64,000 nucleotides of DNA from Actinoalloteichus_B caeruleus (lineage in GTDB: Bacteria > Actinomycetota > Actinomycetes > Mycobacteriales > Pseudonocardiaceae): the NCBI RefSeq assembly GCF_000718005.1, contig NZ_JODV01000001.1; one strand, given 5' to 3'. Made by a program: the position numbers and the translations under genes. Under the pieces are notes generated by a model. It was given only the letters and a program-made list of their open reading frames with translations, did no database searches and was not told the origin of the DNA. Numbering within the stretch: the first letter of the stretch is position 1; the number at the start of each line of letters is the position of its first letter. This document shows positions 1-8,851 of the stretch, in pieces.

Positions 1-615
1 GTTCCGGGTCAACGTAACCGATCTTCGTTCGTTCCGTCAACTCGGCGCTTTCGACCGGTTGGCGGTGAACTCCTGGCTTTGTTGTTGTCAATGTGGAGCC
101 TAGTGGAGCGTACTGGGCTGCTTTTCCCTGTCGCGTTCGGGGGCCGCGTCTTGGCCTCGCCAGATCCGTGTCAGGTCCGAGCTGCTCAGTGGTGTTGCTG
201 TTTTCAACGCCCGGGAACGCTACCAGGCGGAGATCCTCACCCCCGATGGGGGTGGCCCCTCCTCCGAGTACCGCACCCGACGAGTAGCACCGCTCACGCG
301 ATGTCCTCGCACTGGACGAGATACGCCAGTCAGGTGGACCACGCATGACGATCCCGTCCCTGTCGAACCTTGGGAGTGGGAGTCGCCAGTCCGTGCTCAT
401 CCCACGACTACCGTCGTGGTCCCTGCCTGGCTGCCGCGCAACAATACCGGGTCCGTGATCGCGATGTCAACCCGCTCGGCCCCAGTCGCTCGTCGCCGTC
501 CTCGCCAGGCTTTGAAGTCCTGTTCCGTCCGACGCGTTCGCGGCGTGGGCAAGACTAGCCAGCCAGCCCACTCCCCGTCAAACCGACCGCCGCTCCGACC
601 GCCTCCCGGCCAGTC
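1..615. other. Left edge, no convincing gene
   Basis: Open frames occur on both strands, but none has a credible start with a ribosome binding site or a recognisable domain. The first 120 bases are visibly poorer in G+C than the rest. The stretch lies downstream of the terminator of the large minus-strand gene and may be intergenic or an unrecognised gene remnant. Confidence 0.4.
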
Positions 616-656
616 GGAGCGGGTCCCGGGGCAGCGCGTGCCCCGGGACCCGCTCC
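616..656 (-). terminator. Hairpin terminator after the GT/FkbM gene
   Basis: A perfect 17-bp inverted repeat (616-632 with 640-656) with a 7-nt loop begins 3 bases beyond the stop codon of the minus-strand gene. There is no U-tract, which is usual for high-GC actinomycetes. The position fits a transcription end for that gene. Confidence 0.75.
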
Positions 657-659
657 CCC

Positions 660-3600
660 TCACACGCCTGGTGCCCGCGTCTCCCGGGGGCGCAGCAACA
701 GGCGAACCCGGCCGCCGGCCTCCCGCCCCCAGCGGAGCACCTCCGCCGGTTCCAGCGCCGGGCCACCGTCCAACCGGGCCAGCTCGTACCCCCAGGACCG
801 CATCTCGTCCAGGGCGGCTGCCGGGTCGTCTCCCAGCTCGCTCCCGTCCACGACCGACATCGAGCAGACGACCGAGGGGTGGTCCCGCCGGAGCAACCGC
901 GACAGCCCGCGCAGCGCGCGCCAGGTGCTGCCCGGGGTGTCGACCCGCACCACCGACAACCGGCCGTGTTCGAAGGCCTGGAGACCGACCAACTCCTCGT
1001 CGAGCCGCACCCCGCGCACGGTCTCGGGGACTGGCACCGCACCGGGAGCCGTGGTCCCGGTTCCGTCCGAAGTGGACGCGGGGCCTTCGGCGGGGAACCC
1101 GTTCTCGTCCCGCTCCGGGTCGCCCGGTGAGGTGGTCGGCACCCCGTCCGCCCCGGAGCGCACGCGCAGCCCTCCGCCCGGGTCGGGCTCGGCGACCAGC
1201 CGCGTCGCCTGGTCCCACGCCGCCGCCTCGACGACCGTCAGCCTCCCCGCGTTCTCCGGCACGATGTTCAGCTCCACGTTGTGCCGCAGGAGCGCGCCCG
1301 CCTCCGGGCAGGGCTCGACCGCCACCACCCTGCCGTTCGCGCCGAGCCTGCTCAGCACCCTCGTCGTCTGGTACCCGACGTGCGCTCCCACGTCGAGGAA
1401 CACCCCGTCGGGTTCGAGCAGCCCGTCCAAGGCGGTGGAGACGTCCGGTTCCCACACGCCGTGGCTGGACAGCCACGGCAGCATCACGCCGTCGTGGGCG
1501 GGCAACCGGAACAGCCCGGCGTCGCAGAGCACCATCGAGGTGGCGCCCTCGACGGGTGCGGGGTGTTGCCGCTGGTGCTCGCGCACCACCACGCGCCGCA
1601 ACGCGTCCGAGGTGCGCACGGCGTGGTCGACGTGGCGCATCCGGGACTCGAGGCGACCGTCCCGGTCCCGCATGGCCTCGGTCAACCGCGCCTCGACGGC
1701 GTCGATCCGGTCCAAGGTCCGGTCGAGGACCCCGGCCAGCCCGTCGAGGCGTTCGGCGAGCAGCTCCACCTGGCGATCGCGGCGCTCCGAGTCGGTGGTC
1801 ACCGCCTCCTCCACGACACGCAGCCGCTGCTGCTGGGCGGCGAGGTCGGCCCGCGCGCGCACCACCGCGTCGTCGGCGCCGACGAGGTGCTCCGCGAGGT
1901 CGCCCTGCCGGCCGACGACGGTGGCGAGCTCGGCGCGCAACGCCTCGACGTCGACGGCGTTGGTGTCCCGGTCGGCGTCGTCCTGCCGGGCGACGAGGTC
2001 GCGGGCCGTTCGCTCCACCCCGTCCACCAGCGCCGTGAGCATCTCCCGCATGTGGGTGTCATAGTGGTGGAGCACCCGGAGGACCGCCTTGCGGAGGGCC
2101 GGGGCGATCGGGACCTTGCTCGTGGTCCCCCCGACGTCGACGGGACGCAGCAGCGCGTGGCGTGCGACCACCAGCGCCCGCAGCGGGTCCTCCGCCACGA
2201 CCGGCGCCTGTGCCCGGCCCGCCCGCCACGCCCGGTAGGTCTGCTCGACCATTCCCCGCACGGCCTCCCCCGTCGGGTGAGCCCCGTACCGGGCGGTGAC
2301 GTCGGAGCGCCCAGCCTGGCCCAGTTCCACCCGGACCTCGGGGCTGTCCGCGAGGTGCCGGAGCAGGTCGGCGGCCGACCGGCCGTCCGGCTCGGCCCCG
2401 CCGTCCAGGCAGGGCACGAACGCCGCGCTCCGCCGGCCCAGCTGCTCGGTGGTCGCGCCCTGGTCGGTGCAGACCACGGGCACTCCTCGGGCCGCGACCC
2501 CCAGGAGCCAGGCGGCGACCGCGTCGCCAGCCCCGTCGCCACCGCCCCGGTGCAGGGAGACGACGCAGTCGGCGATGTCGACGAGGTCGTCCGCCGTCAG
2601 GTCCGCCGCCGCGAAGAGGAGGACCCTGGGATCGTTGGCGGTGGCCAGCCGGAGCCGTTCGGCGGACTCGGGGAAGTCGGCCGCGCCGGACACCCGGAGC
2701 ACCAGACGGACGTCCCTGCGGTCCGGGAAGGCCGCGAGGAAGGCCGCGACCACGCCGAGCGGGTTGGTCCGCCGTTCGTCGGCGTGGTCGGCCGACGAGC
2801 AGAACACGGTCCCCTCGGGGATGCCCCACCGGGCCCGGGCCGCGGCGCGGGCCGTCTCGTCGATCTCCCCCCGGTCGGCGACGGGGAGCACGACCGTGCG
2901 GACGGGCCGGTTCGTCCCCCGGGCGGCCAGCCGGCGGGAGGCTTCGGAGAGCACCCACAGCTCGGACACCCCAGGGGCGAAGGGCGCCCCGTCCGCACTG
3001 ATCCGGATGACCGAACGGTCCGAGGGGACCGGGGCGTCCGGCCCGCAGGCCAGCACCACCGGGTACAGGGGTTCGTCGGCGGTCGGCAGGCCGGAGTGCT
3101 CGACCGCCAGCCGCACGCGGTCGGCGAGTTCCCCCGCACCGAGGACGCACACCCCGAGCTGGTCGAGCAGCGTCGGACTGGCGCCGGCCCCCGACGCGGG
3201 CAACACCTCGGGGTGGATCCGCCCGGCCGCGACTCCCGGCCCGGCGCACCAGTCCCGGTAGGCGGCGCGGTCCGTTCCGCAGGGGTCGGGGAAGTCAACC
3301 TGGAGTCGGCGGTCGGCGAGCCAGACCGCCCAGGTCCACCGGCTGACGCCCGAGGTGTCGCGGCGTCCCGTCCGGTCGTCCGGCTCGGGGGGCTGGGCGG
3401 CCCACCGCAGGAACGCGGTGGCAGCGGCCACTCCGCCGCTGGGAGCGCCGAACGCGGGTGGTGGGGCCTCACCGCCGGTGGCCAGTGCCCGTCGCCAACA
3501 CTCGTGGAACTGCTGTCGCAGGTGTGGCGGGATCTCCAGCCCGCTGCCGTCCGGCACCTCCCGGAACCCGAGGTGCGCCTCGGCGGGATCGGCCGCGCGC

Positions 3601-5621
3601 ACCAGGCGAGCGCGGTAGGTGGCGCACAGCGCCGCGAGTTCCGGGTGTTCGGAGAGGAGGACCCGGGGCCGGTCGCCGAAGACCGTGGACAGCAGCCAGG
3701 GGCGGTGCGGGTCGAACCCTCCGAAGTGGATGGTCCGCAGTGGTCGCCCGTCCACCGTCACCCGGCCGTCGATGTCCCGTCCCAGCGGTCGACGGTCCGC
3801 GTTCCACACCGACAACCCGATGCCCCGGTCGCGCAGTACCCGGTGTTCGACGAGTCCGGGTGCCGCGTCGAGGGCGCTGGACGCGCCCGGCACCGCCCGA
3901 AGCTGCGCGGCCCAGTCGGTCAGGAACCGTTCGGCGCCGGGACCGACGGCCACCAACCCCGGGTCGAAGGTGCCCGCGGAGGCGAACTCAGCCGGGGTGG
4001 GACGGAGTCCGTCCGAGGGCACTGGGTCCAGGGTCCTGGGCACGAGCACCACCGGGCGCTCCGCGACCGCCTCGGCCACCGCGTCGAGCACCGGGCCCAC
4101 GACCAGCACCCAGGGGTCGAGGCACAGCACCGGTTCGCCGCCGCGCACCAGGTGGGCGAGCAGGCGGGGCCGGAGCACGGCTCGCAGCTGCTCGGGATCG
4201 CAGGACGTGGCGAGGCGGTGGAACTCTTCCACGCCGAGTCCGATGTCGGTGGGGGTGAGCACGGGGTCGTCGCCGGTCTCCGGTGGGGCCGTGGAGATCG
4301 TGAGGGTGACGAACCGGGCCTCTGGGTGGTGGTCCCGAAGGGAGTCCCGGAGCACGCTGGCCGCCGCCCGCTCACCGGGGAGCGCGACCGTGCACACGGT
4401 GACGGGACGTCGTGGCGTGTCCCGGGGGCGGTCCGCGGGTTGCTCGGCCAGTTCGAGGCTGTCCTCCGTGGAGTCGTCCTGGGAGTCGTCCAGGGAGTCG
4501 ACGTCCGCCGGCGGCCACCGGCGCAGCATCTCGGTGCGGGGTTCCGGTTCGGAGCTCACCTGCTCCGGCTCGGGCGGCCGGGTGTCCTCGGTGGGCACCG
4601 GTCCGGCCGCTGCGCCGGCCGAGGGCTGGGCGGGCTGGGCGTCCCGCACCTGCCCGTTACCCGTCGTCCCCTCCCGGGGCGCGGGGGGTGGGGCCGGCTC
4701 GGCCTGGTGCGGCGCGGTGGCGCTCGGTCGCGGTGCCGCCGGGGGCGGCGGGGTGGGCGGCACCGCCCCGGTGTGCGGTGGGGTGGCGGGTGCCGCCGTC
4801 GCGTTCGTCGGAGCTGCCGGTGGAGCGGCCGGCGGCGCGTTCGTCGGAGCGGCGGCGTCCGTCGTCGCCGCGGGTGGCGCGGCCGACGCTGCCGGTGGCG
4901 GTCCAGGCACTGCCGGTGGCGCGGCGGGGCGCGCAGTGGGCTGGGCGCCCGGGGTGGCCGGCGTGGCGCCGCCGGGACCAGGGCGCGGTTCGGTGTTCCT
5001 CGGCGCGGGAGGGGCGTGTTCCTCCCTGGACGGTGGGGGGACCACCGGCGTCGGGGGGAAGGCGGGCAACGGCTCGGTGGGAGCCGTTCCGGTCGCCAGC
5101 GGTGGCTCCGGGCGCCGCGCACCCCGTTTGGGCAGCGGCGAGGTGACGGCGTCGGGCGGCGGTTCCACGGGGGTGGGCGGCCGGGACGGCGGACCGGCCG
5201 GGGCTGGCCCCGGTGGCCGACCCGCCGCGCGGGCCGGTGGGGCCTGCTGGGGCGCGGGACCGGGTGGGGCGGGCAGCCCAGGCCCCGGAACGGTGCCGGG
5301 CGGCGGGGGCATGGGCGGTCCGTCGACGGGCATCGCCGGGGTGAACAGCGAGGACGTCCGCTGCTCCTGCCTGGGATCACCGCCCTGCTGGTCGGCGGGT
5401 GGGCGCGGTGGCAGGGTTCGTCGCAACGCGCCGAAGGCGTTGGGCGGTGTCCCTGCCGGCCCCCGGTGCGCTCGGTCGGCTGCGGGTTCCCCGTTCGGAG
5501 CGGTCGAGTGGTCGAACCAGGCCGCCGACTCGTCGTCCGTGGTCGGCTGGTCGGCGGGCACGGGTGACGCCGAGGGCGACGCCCCGGCGGGATTCTTGCC
5601 GTTGGCAGGGAGCTCGCTCAC
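660..5621 (-). CDS. Giant glycosyltransferase / FkbM methyltransferase fusion protein
   Basis: 1,653 residues. Residues 1 to about 405 are a Pro/Ala-rich, low-complexity, probably disordered tail. From about 406 a globular region begins; residues about 920-1110 resemble a GT-B (GT4-like) nucleotide-sugar glycosyltransferase, including TNPLGVVAAFLAAFPD. Residues about 1195-1325 are a charged, heptad-like stretch that is probably coiled coil. The C-terminal part is an FkbM-family SAM-dependent methyltransferase with motif I FLDVGAHVGY near residue 1407. It probably builds and O-methylates a surface glycan or glycolipid, but the substrate is unknown. No signal peptide or membrane segment is visible, so action at the cytosolic face is inferred. 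It lies 66 bp downstream of glnA on the same strand and ends in a strong hairpin. Domain assignment of the middle is less certain than that of the C-terminus. Confidence 0.8.
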   Translation of the reverse strand: MSELPANGKNPAGASPSASPVPADQPTTDDESAAWFDHSTAPNGEPAADRAHRGPAGTPPNAFGALRRTLPPRPPADQQGGDPRQEQRTSSLFTPAMPVDGPPMPPPPGTVPGPGLPAPPGPAPQQAPPARAAGRPPGPAPAGPPSRPPTPVEPPPDAVTSPLPKRGARRPEPPLATGTAPTEPLPAFPPTPVVPPPSREEHAPPAPRNTEPRPGPGGATPATPGAQPTARPAAPPAVPGPPPAASAAPPAATTDAAAPTNAPPAAPPAAPTNATAAPATPPHTGAVPPTPPPPAAPRPSATAPHQAEPAPPPAPREGTTGNGQVRDAQPAQPSAGAAAGPVPTEDTRPPEPEQVSSEPEPRTEMLRRWPPADVDSLDDSQDDSTEDSLELAEQPADRPRDTPRRPVTVCTVALPGERAAASVLRDSLRDHHPEARFVTLTISTAPPETGDDPVLTPTDIGLGVEEFHRLATSCDPEQLRAVLRPRLLAHLVRGGEPVLCLDPWVLVVGPVLDAVAEAVAERPVVLVPRTLDPVPSDGLRPTPAEFASAGTFDPGLVAVGPGAERFLTDWAAQLRAVPGASSALDAAPGLVEHRVLRDRGIGLSVWNADRRPLGRDIDGRVTVDGRPLRTIHFGGFDPHRPWLLSTVFGDRPRVLLSEHPELAALCATYRARLVRAADPAEAHLGFREVPDGSGLEIPPHLRQQFHECWRRALATGGEAPPPAFGAPSGGVAAATAFLRWAAQPPEPDDRTGRRDTSGVSRWTWAVWLADRRLQVDFPDPCGTDRAAYRDWCAGPGVAAGRIHPEVLPASGAGASPTLLDQLGVCVLGAGELADRVRLAVEHSGLPTADEPLYPVVLACGPDAPVPSDRSVIRISADGAPFAPGVSELWVLSEASRRLAARGTNRPVRTVVLPVADRGEIDETARAAARARWGIPEGTVFCSSADHADERRTNPLGVVAAFLAAFPDRRDVRLVLRVSGAADFPESAERLRLATANDPRVLLFAAADLTADDLVDIADCVVSLHRGGGDGAGDAVAAWLLGVAARGVPVVCTDQGATTEQLGRRSAAFVPCLDGGAEPDGRSAADLLRHLADSPEVRVELGQAGRSDVTARYGAHPTGEAVRGMVEQTYRAWRAGRAQAPVVAEDPLRALVVARHALLRPVDVGGTTSKVPIAPALRKAVLRVLHHYDTHMREMLTALVDGVERTARDLVARQDDADRDTNAVDVEALRAELATVVGRQGDLAEHLVGADDAVVRARADLAAQQQRLRVVEEAVTTDSERRDRQVELLAERLDGLAGVLDRTLDRIDAVEARLTEAMRDRDGRLESRMRHVDHAVRTSDALRRVVVREHQRQHPAPVEGATSMVLCDAGLFRLPAHDGVMLPWLSSHGVWEPDVSTALDGLLEPDGVFLDVGAHVGYQTTRVLSRLGANGRVVAVEPCPEAGALLRHNVELNIVPENAGRLTVVEAAAWDQATRLVAEPDPGGGLRVRSGADGVPTTSPGDPERDENGFPAEGPASTSDGTGTTAPGAVPVPETVRGVRLDEELVGLQAFEHGRLSVVRVDTPGSTWRALRGLSRLLRRDHPSVVCSMSVVDGSELGDDPAAALDEMRSWGYELARLDGGPALEPAEVLRWGREAGGRVRLLLRPRETRAPGV

Positions 5622-5687
5622 GGCGCCGAATCTATCGTCCGCGCGGGACCGTTGGTCGTGCTGAGCCGGTTTCCCCTGGTCCGCCCC

Positions 5688-7031
5688 TCACAGCACCGGC
5701 AACAACGTCCTCAGCTCGTAGGGGGTGACGTGGCTGCGGTAGGCGTCCCACTCGGCGCGCTTGTTCCGGAGGAAGAAGTCGAACACGTGCTCGCCGAGCG
5801 TCTCCGCGAGGAGTTCGGAGGACTCCAGCTCGCCCAGGGCCTCGTTCAGGTTCTGCGGCAGGCTGGCGTAACCGGCCGCCCGGCGCTCCGACTCCGTCAA
5901 CGACCACACGTCGTCCTCGGTGGCCGGTGGGAGCTCGTAACCCTCCTGGATGCCCTTGAGCCCGGCGGCGAGCGTCACCGCGTAGGCGAGGTACGGGTTG
6001 CACGCCGAGTCGAGGCTGCGGATCTCCACCCGCCGGGACGAGGCCTTCCCCGGGGAGTACATGGGGACGCGGACCAGCGCGGAGCGGTTCGCGTGCCCCC
6101 AGCAGACGGCGGTCGGGGCCTCTCCCCCGGCGACGAGCCGCTTGTAGGAGTTCACCCACTGGTTGGTGACGGCGGTGATCTCCCTCGCGTGGCGGAGCAG
6201 CCCGGCGACGAACGCCTTGCCGGTGCCCGACAGTTCGTAGGGGTCCTCGCTGTCGTAGAAGGCGTTCCGGTCACCCTCGAACAGGCTCATGTGGGTGTGC
6301 ATCCCCGAGCCCGGGTGCGCGGTGAACGGTTTGGGCATGAAGGAGGCGCGGACCTGCTGTTTGATCGCGACCTCCTTCACCACGTAGCGGAAGGTCATCA
6401 CGTTGTCGGCCATGGTGAGCGCGTCGGCGTAGCGCAGGTCGATCTCCTGCTGGCCGGGTGCCGCCTCGTGGTGGCTGAACTCGACGGAGATGCCCATGTC
6501 CTCCAAGGCCTCGATGGCGTGACGCCGGAAGTGGGGGGCCGCGTTGTGGCTCGCCTGGTCGAAGTAGCCGCCCGAGTCGGCGGGGACGGGCTCGTTTCCG
6601 TCGTCGGGCAGGTCCTTGAGCAGGTAGAACTCGATCTCGGGGTGGACGTAGCAGGTGAAGCCGGACTCGGTGGCCCGGGACAGCGTCCGGCGCAGGACGT
6701 GCCGGGGGTCGGCCCAGCAGGGGGAGCCGTCCGGCATCGTGATGTCGCAGAACATCCGCGCCGAGTAGTGCTGGCCGTCGGCCGTCTCCCAGGGCAACAC
6801 CTGGAAGGTCGAGGGGTCCGGCCTGGCGACCATGTCGGACTCGTACACCCGGGCGAAGCCCTCGATGGCCGATCCGTCGAAGCCGATGCCCTCGGCGAAG
6901 GCTCCCTCGAGCTCGGCCGGCGCGATCGCGACGGACTTGAGGAAGCCCAGCACGTCGGTGAACCAGAGCCGCACGAAGCGGATGTCGCGCTCCTCGAGCG
7001 TCCGCAGCACGAAGTCCTGCTGGCGATCCAT
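5688..7031 (-). CDS. glnA2: Glutamine synthetase, GlnA2-like
   Basis: 447 residues, close to the 446 of M. tuberculosis GlnA2. It would catalyse ATP-dependent amidation of glutamate, or act on a related amine substrate, since actinobacterial GlnA paralogues vary. Visible hallmarks are the N-terminal beta-grasp GIGFDGSAIEGF, the metal/glutamate site HPEIEFYL, SHHEAAPGQQEID, the catalytic loop GSGMHTHMS and NPYLAYAVTLAAG near the end. The region normally carrying the adenylylation tyrosine reads GYELPP, so regulation by GlnE cannot be decided by eye. The neighbouring order glnA2 then caeA matches mycobacteria. Start ATG at 7031; no good ribosome binding site precedes it, and a possible -10 (TAGGCT) lies a few bases upstream, so a leaderless or nearly leaderless message is possible. 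Confidence 0.92.
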   Translation of the reverse strand: MDRQQDFVLRTLEERDIRFVRLWFTDVLGFLKSVAIAPAELEGAFAEGIGFDGSAIEGFARVYESDMVARPDPSTFQVLPWETADGQHYSARMFCDITMPDGSPCWADPRHVLRRTLSRATESGFTCYVHPEIEFYLLKDLPDDGNEPVPADSGGYFDQASHNAAPHFRRHAIEALEDMGISVEFSHHEAAPGQQEIDLRYADALTMADNVMTFRYVVKEVAIKQQVRASFMPKPFTAHPGSGMHTHMSLFEGDRNAFYDSEDPYELSGTGKAFVAGLLRHAREITAVTNQWVNSYKRLVAGGEAPTAVCWGHANRSALVRVPMYSPGKASSRRVEIRSLDSACNPYLAYAVTLAAGLKGIQEGYELPPATEDDVWSLTESERRAAGYASLPQNLNEALGELESSELLAETLGEHVFDFFLRNKRAEWDAYRSHVTPYELRTLLPVL

Positions 7032-7056
7032 GGGGGCAGCCTAGGCAATGGCGGTT

Positions 7057-7102
7057 ACCCGGGTGTTGCGCCCCGCCGAGTCCGGCGGGGCGGCACCCGG
7101 GT
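7057..7102 (-). terminator. Hairpin terminator of the CaeA-like gene
   Basis: A long inverted repeat begins at the stop codon of the upstream minus-strand hydrolase gene. Its outer arms are ACCCGGGTG/CACCCGGGT and its inner arms CGCCCCGCCG/CGGCGGGGCG, with a 4-nt loop AGTC. It fills most of the 70-bp gap before glnA and should separate the two transcripts. Confidence 0.75.
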
Positions 7103-8685
7103 CAGCAGGTGACGTCCTCGGCGGGCGCGTCGAGGTCGACCAGGTAGTCGGTGGCGATCTCGTCGACGCAGTCCGACCCCTGGAGGACGACGCCGTGCTG
7201 GTTGCCCTCGTAGGTGAGCAGTCGTCCGCCCAGGGCGTCGGCGAGTTCGACCCCGGCCTCGTAGGGGGTCGCCGGGTCACCGGTGACCGAGACGACGAGC
7301 GTGGTCGGGAGCCGCTCGGCGTCCGGGGCGGGCGGGGCCTCGTTCGGGGGCACCGGCCAGAACGCGCAGGCGTCCCGCAGCGGGCCCGGCTCGCCGCCGT
7401 CGTCGAGGAACGGGGCCGCCTCCCGAGCGCGCCGGTCGAGTTCGGTGAGGACCTCGTCGTCGATGATCGGCGGGTCGTCCACGCACCGCACGGCGGTGAA
7501 CCCGTCCATCATGGTGCTGTAGGAGCCGTCCGTCGGCGATCGCCCGTTGTAGACGTCGGCGAGCAGCAGCAGGGTGCTGCCGTCACCGACGGAGAGCTGC
7601 ATCAGCCCCTGGTTCAGCAGCGGCCAGAAGTCCTGGGCGTACAGGCTCTGGATGGTGCCGGTGATCGCGTCGGGGTAGGACAGCAGCCGCTCGCCGGCGG
7701 CCGCGGGTTGGTCGGCGAGCGGGTCCACCAGCTCCCGGAACACCTCGACCGCCTGGTCGGGGTCGGAACCGAGCACGCACGGGCTCTGCTCGGCGCACCA
7801 GTCGGCGAAGGCCTCGAAGGCCAGTTGGAAGCCGGCCTGCTGGTCCACGCGCTGTTCGACCGGGTCCGCGTCGGGGTCGAGGGCGCCGTCGAGGACCAGG
7901 GCGCGCACGTTGTCCGGGAAGAGGGCGGCGTAGGTGCTGCCCAGCCGGGTCCCGTAGGAGTAGCCGAGGTAGGTCAGCCCCTCGTCTCCGAGGGCGGAGC
8001 GCAGGACGTCCAGGTCGCGGGCGACCGTGGTGGTTCCGAGGGAGGCGAGGAACTCGGCGCCGTTGCGCTGCTCGCAGGCCTCGGCGTAGGCGCGTTGGTC
8101 GGCGTCGTTGCGGGCGACGGCCTCCGGGGAGGCGTCGGCCACCTGGTCGACCCGGTAGGCGTCCCGTTCCTCGGTGGTCCAGCACTGGAGGGCGGGTTCG
8201 CTGGTGCCGAGGCCTCGCGGGTCGAACCCGACGAGGTCGAAGCGGCGTCCGAGTTCGGTGTCCGCGATCTCGGGGGCCAGTGCGGCCGCCGTCGGGACCC
8301 CGCCCGCGCCGGGGCCGCCGGGGTTGACCAGGAGCGACCCGATGCGGGTGCCGGGGTCCTCGGCCGGCCGCCGCAGCACCCCGAGGCGGATCTCCTCGCC
8401 CTCGGGGTCGTCGTAGTCCAACGGCACCCGCAGGTGGGCGCACTCGAGACCGTCCGCGCCGACGGCGGTCTCCTCCTCCGGGCTGGTGGCGAAGTCCTCG
8501 CAGCCCCGCCACTCGACCGGCTGGCCGTAGTAGTCCTCGAGGCCGTCGGGCACCGCTCCCGCCGGGCCCGGCTGCGCGGCCGAGGGCTCCGGCGTCTGGT
8601 CGTCTGTCGGCTGGCTGGTGCACGCGACGCACACCGCCGCCAGGGCTATCGCGCCCCATGTCCGGATCTTCCCCACCCGGCTCAT
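7102..8685 (-). CDS. caeA: CaeA/Hip1-like alpha/beta hydrolase (tripeptidyl aminopeptidase family)
   Basis: 527 residues. An N-terminal hydrophobic segment ends at Cys-Val-Ala-Cys, a weak lipobox, so it is probably exported and perhaps a lipoprotein. The fold is an alpha/beta hydrolase of the tripeptidyl aminopeptidase/TAP family: oxyanion region NPGGPGAGG, nucleophile elbow GYSYG near residue 245, a catalytic Asp in TGDPATPYE near 468 and His in EGNQHGV near 496. M. tuberculosis CaeA (Hip1) is a cell-envelope serine protease at the same syntenic place. I chose ATG 8685 because it puts the basic residues directly before the hydrophobic core; longer open frames lack this. It is followed by a strong hairpin. 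Confidence 0.88.
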   Translation of the reverse strand: MSRVGKIRTWGAIALAAVCVACTSQPTDDQTPEPSAAQPGPAGAVPDGLEDYYGQPVEWRGCEDFATSPEEETAVGADGLECAHLRVPLDYDDPEGEEIRLGVLRRPAEDPGTRIGSLLVNPGGPGAGGVPTAAALAPEIADTELGRRFDLVGFDPRGLGTSEPALQCWTTEERDAYRVDQVADASPEAVARNDADQRAYAEACEQRNGAEFLASLGTTTVARDLDVLRSALGDEGLTYLGYSYGTRLGSTYAALFPDNVRALVLDGALDPDADPVEQRVDQQAGFQLAFEAFADWCAEQSPCVLGSDPDQAVEVFRELVDPLADQPAAAGERLLSYPDAITGTIQSLYAQDFWPLLNQGLMQLSVGDGSTLLLLADVYNGRSPTDGSYSTMMDGFTAVRCVDDPPIIDDEVLTELDRRAREAAPFLDDGGEPGPLRDACAFWPVPPNEAPPAPDAERLPTTLVVSVTGDPATPYEAGVELADALGGRLLTYEGNQHGVVLQGSDCVDEIATDYLVDLDAPAEDVTC

Positions 8686-8851
8686 CCTGCCAGGGTGGCA
8701 CGCACGTCCACTGGCGCGGCGAAAGGTCCACTGGCCCCCGATGTGACGACGACGGACCGTGGGACCGTCGAACGGACGAGCCGGCCATGAGGTGGGCCAC
8801 TCCTCGCCGCCCGGTAGGCCGGCCGTCCCCCGACTGGCGGAAGATGAACGC

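Noticed and set aside
79..348. 89-codon frame at the left edge
   Set aside because: No ribosome binding site or recognisable domain, and an overlapping frame is equally plausible.
1281..5567. Very long plus-strand open frame opposite the GT/FkbM gene
   Set aside because: Antisense shadow of a real gene; at this GC content stop codons are rare, and the translation shows no domain.
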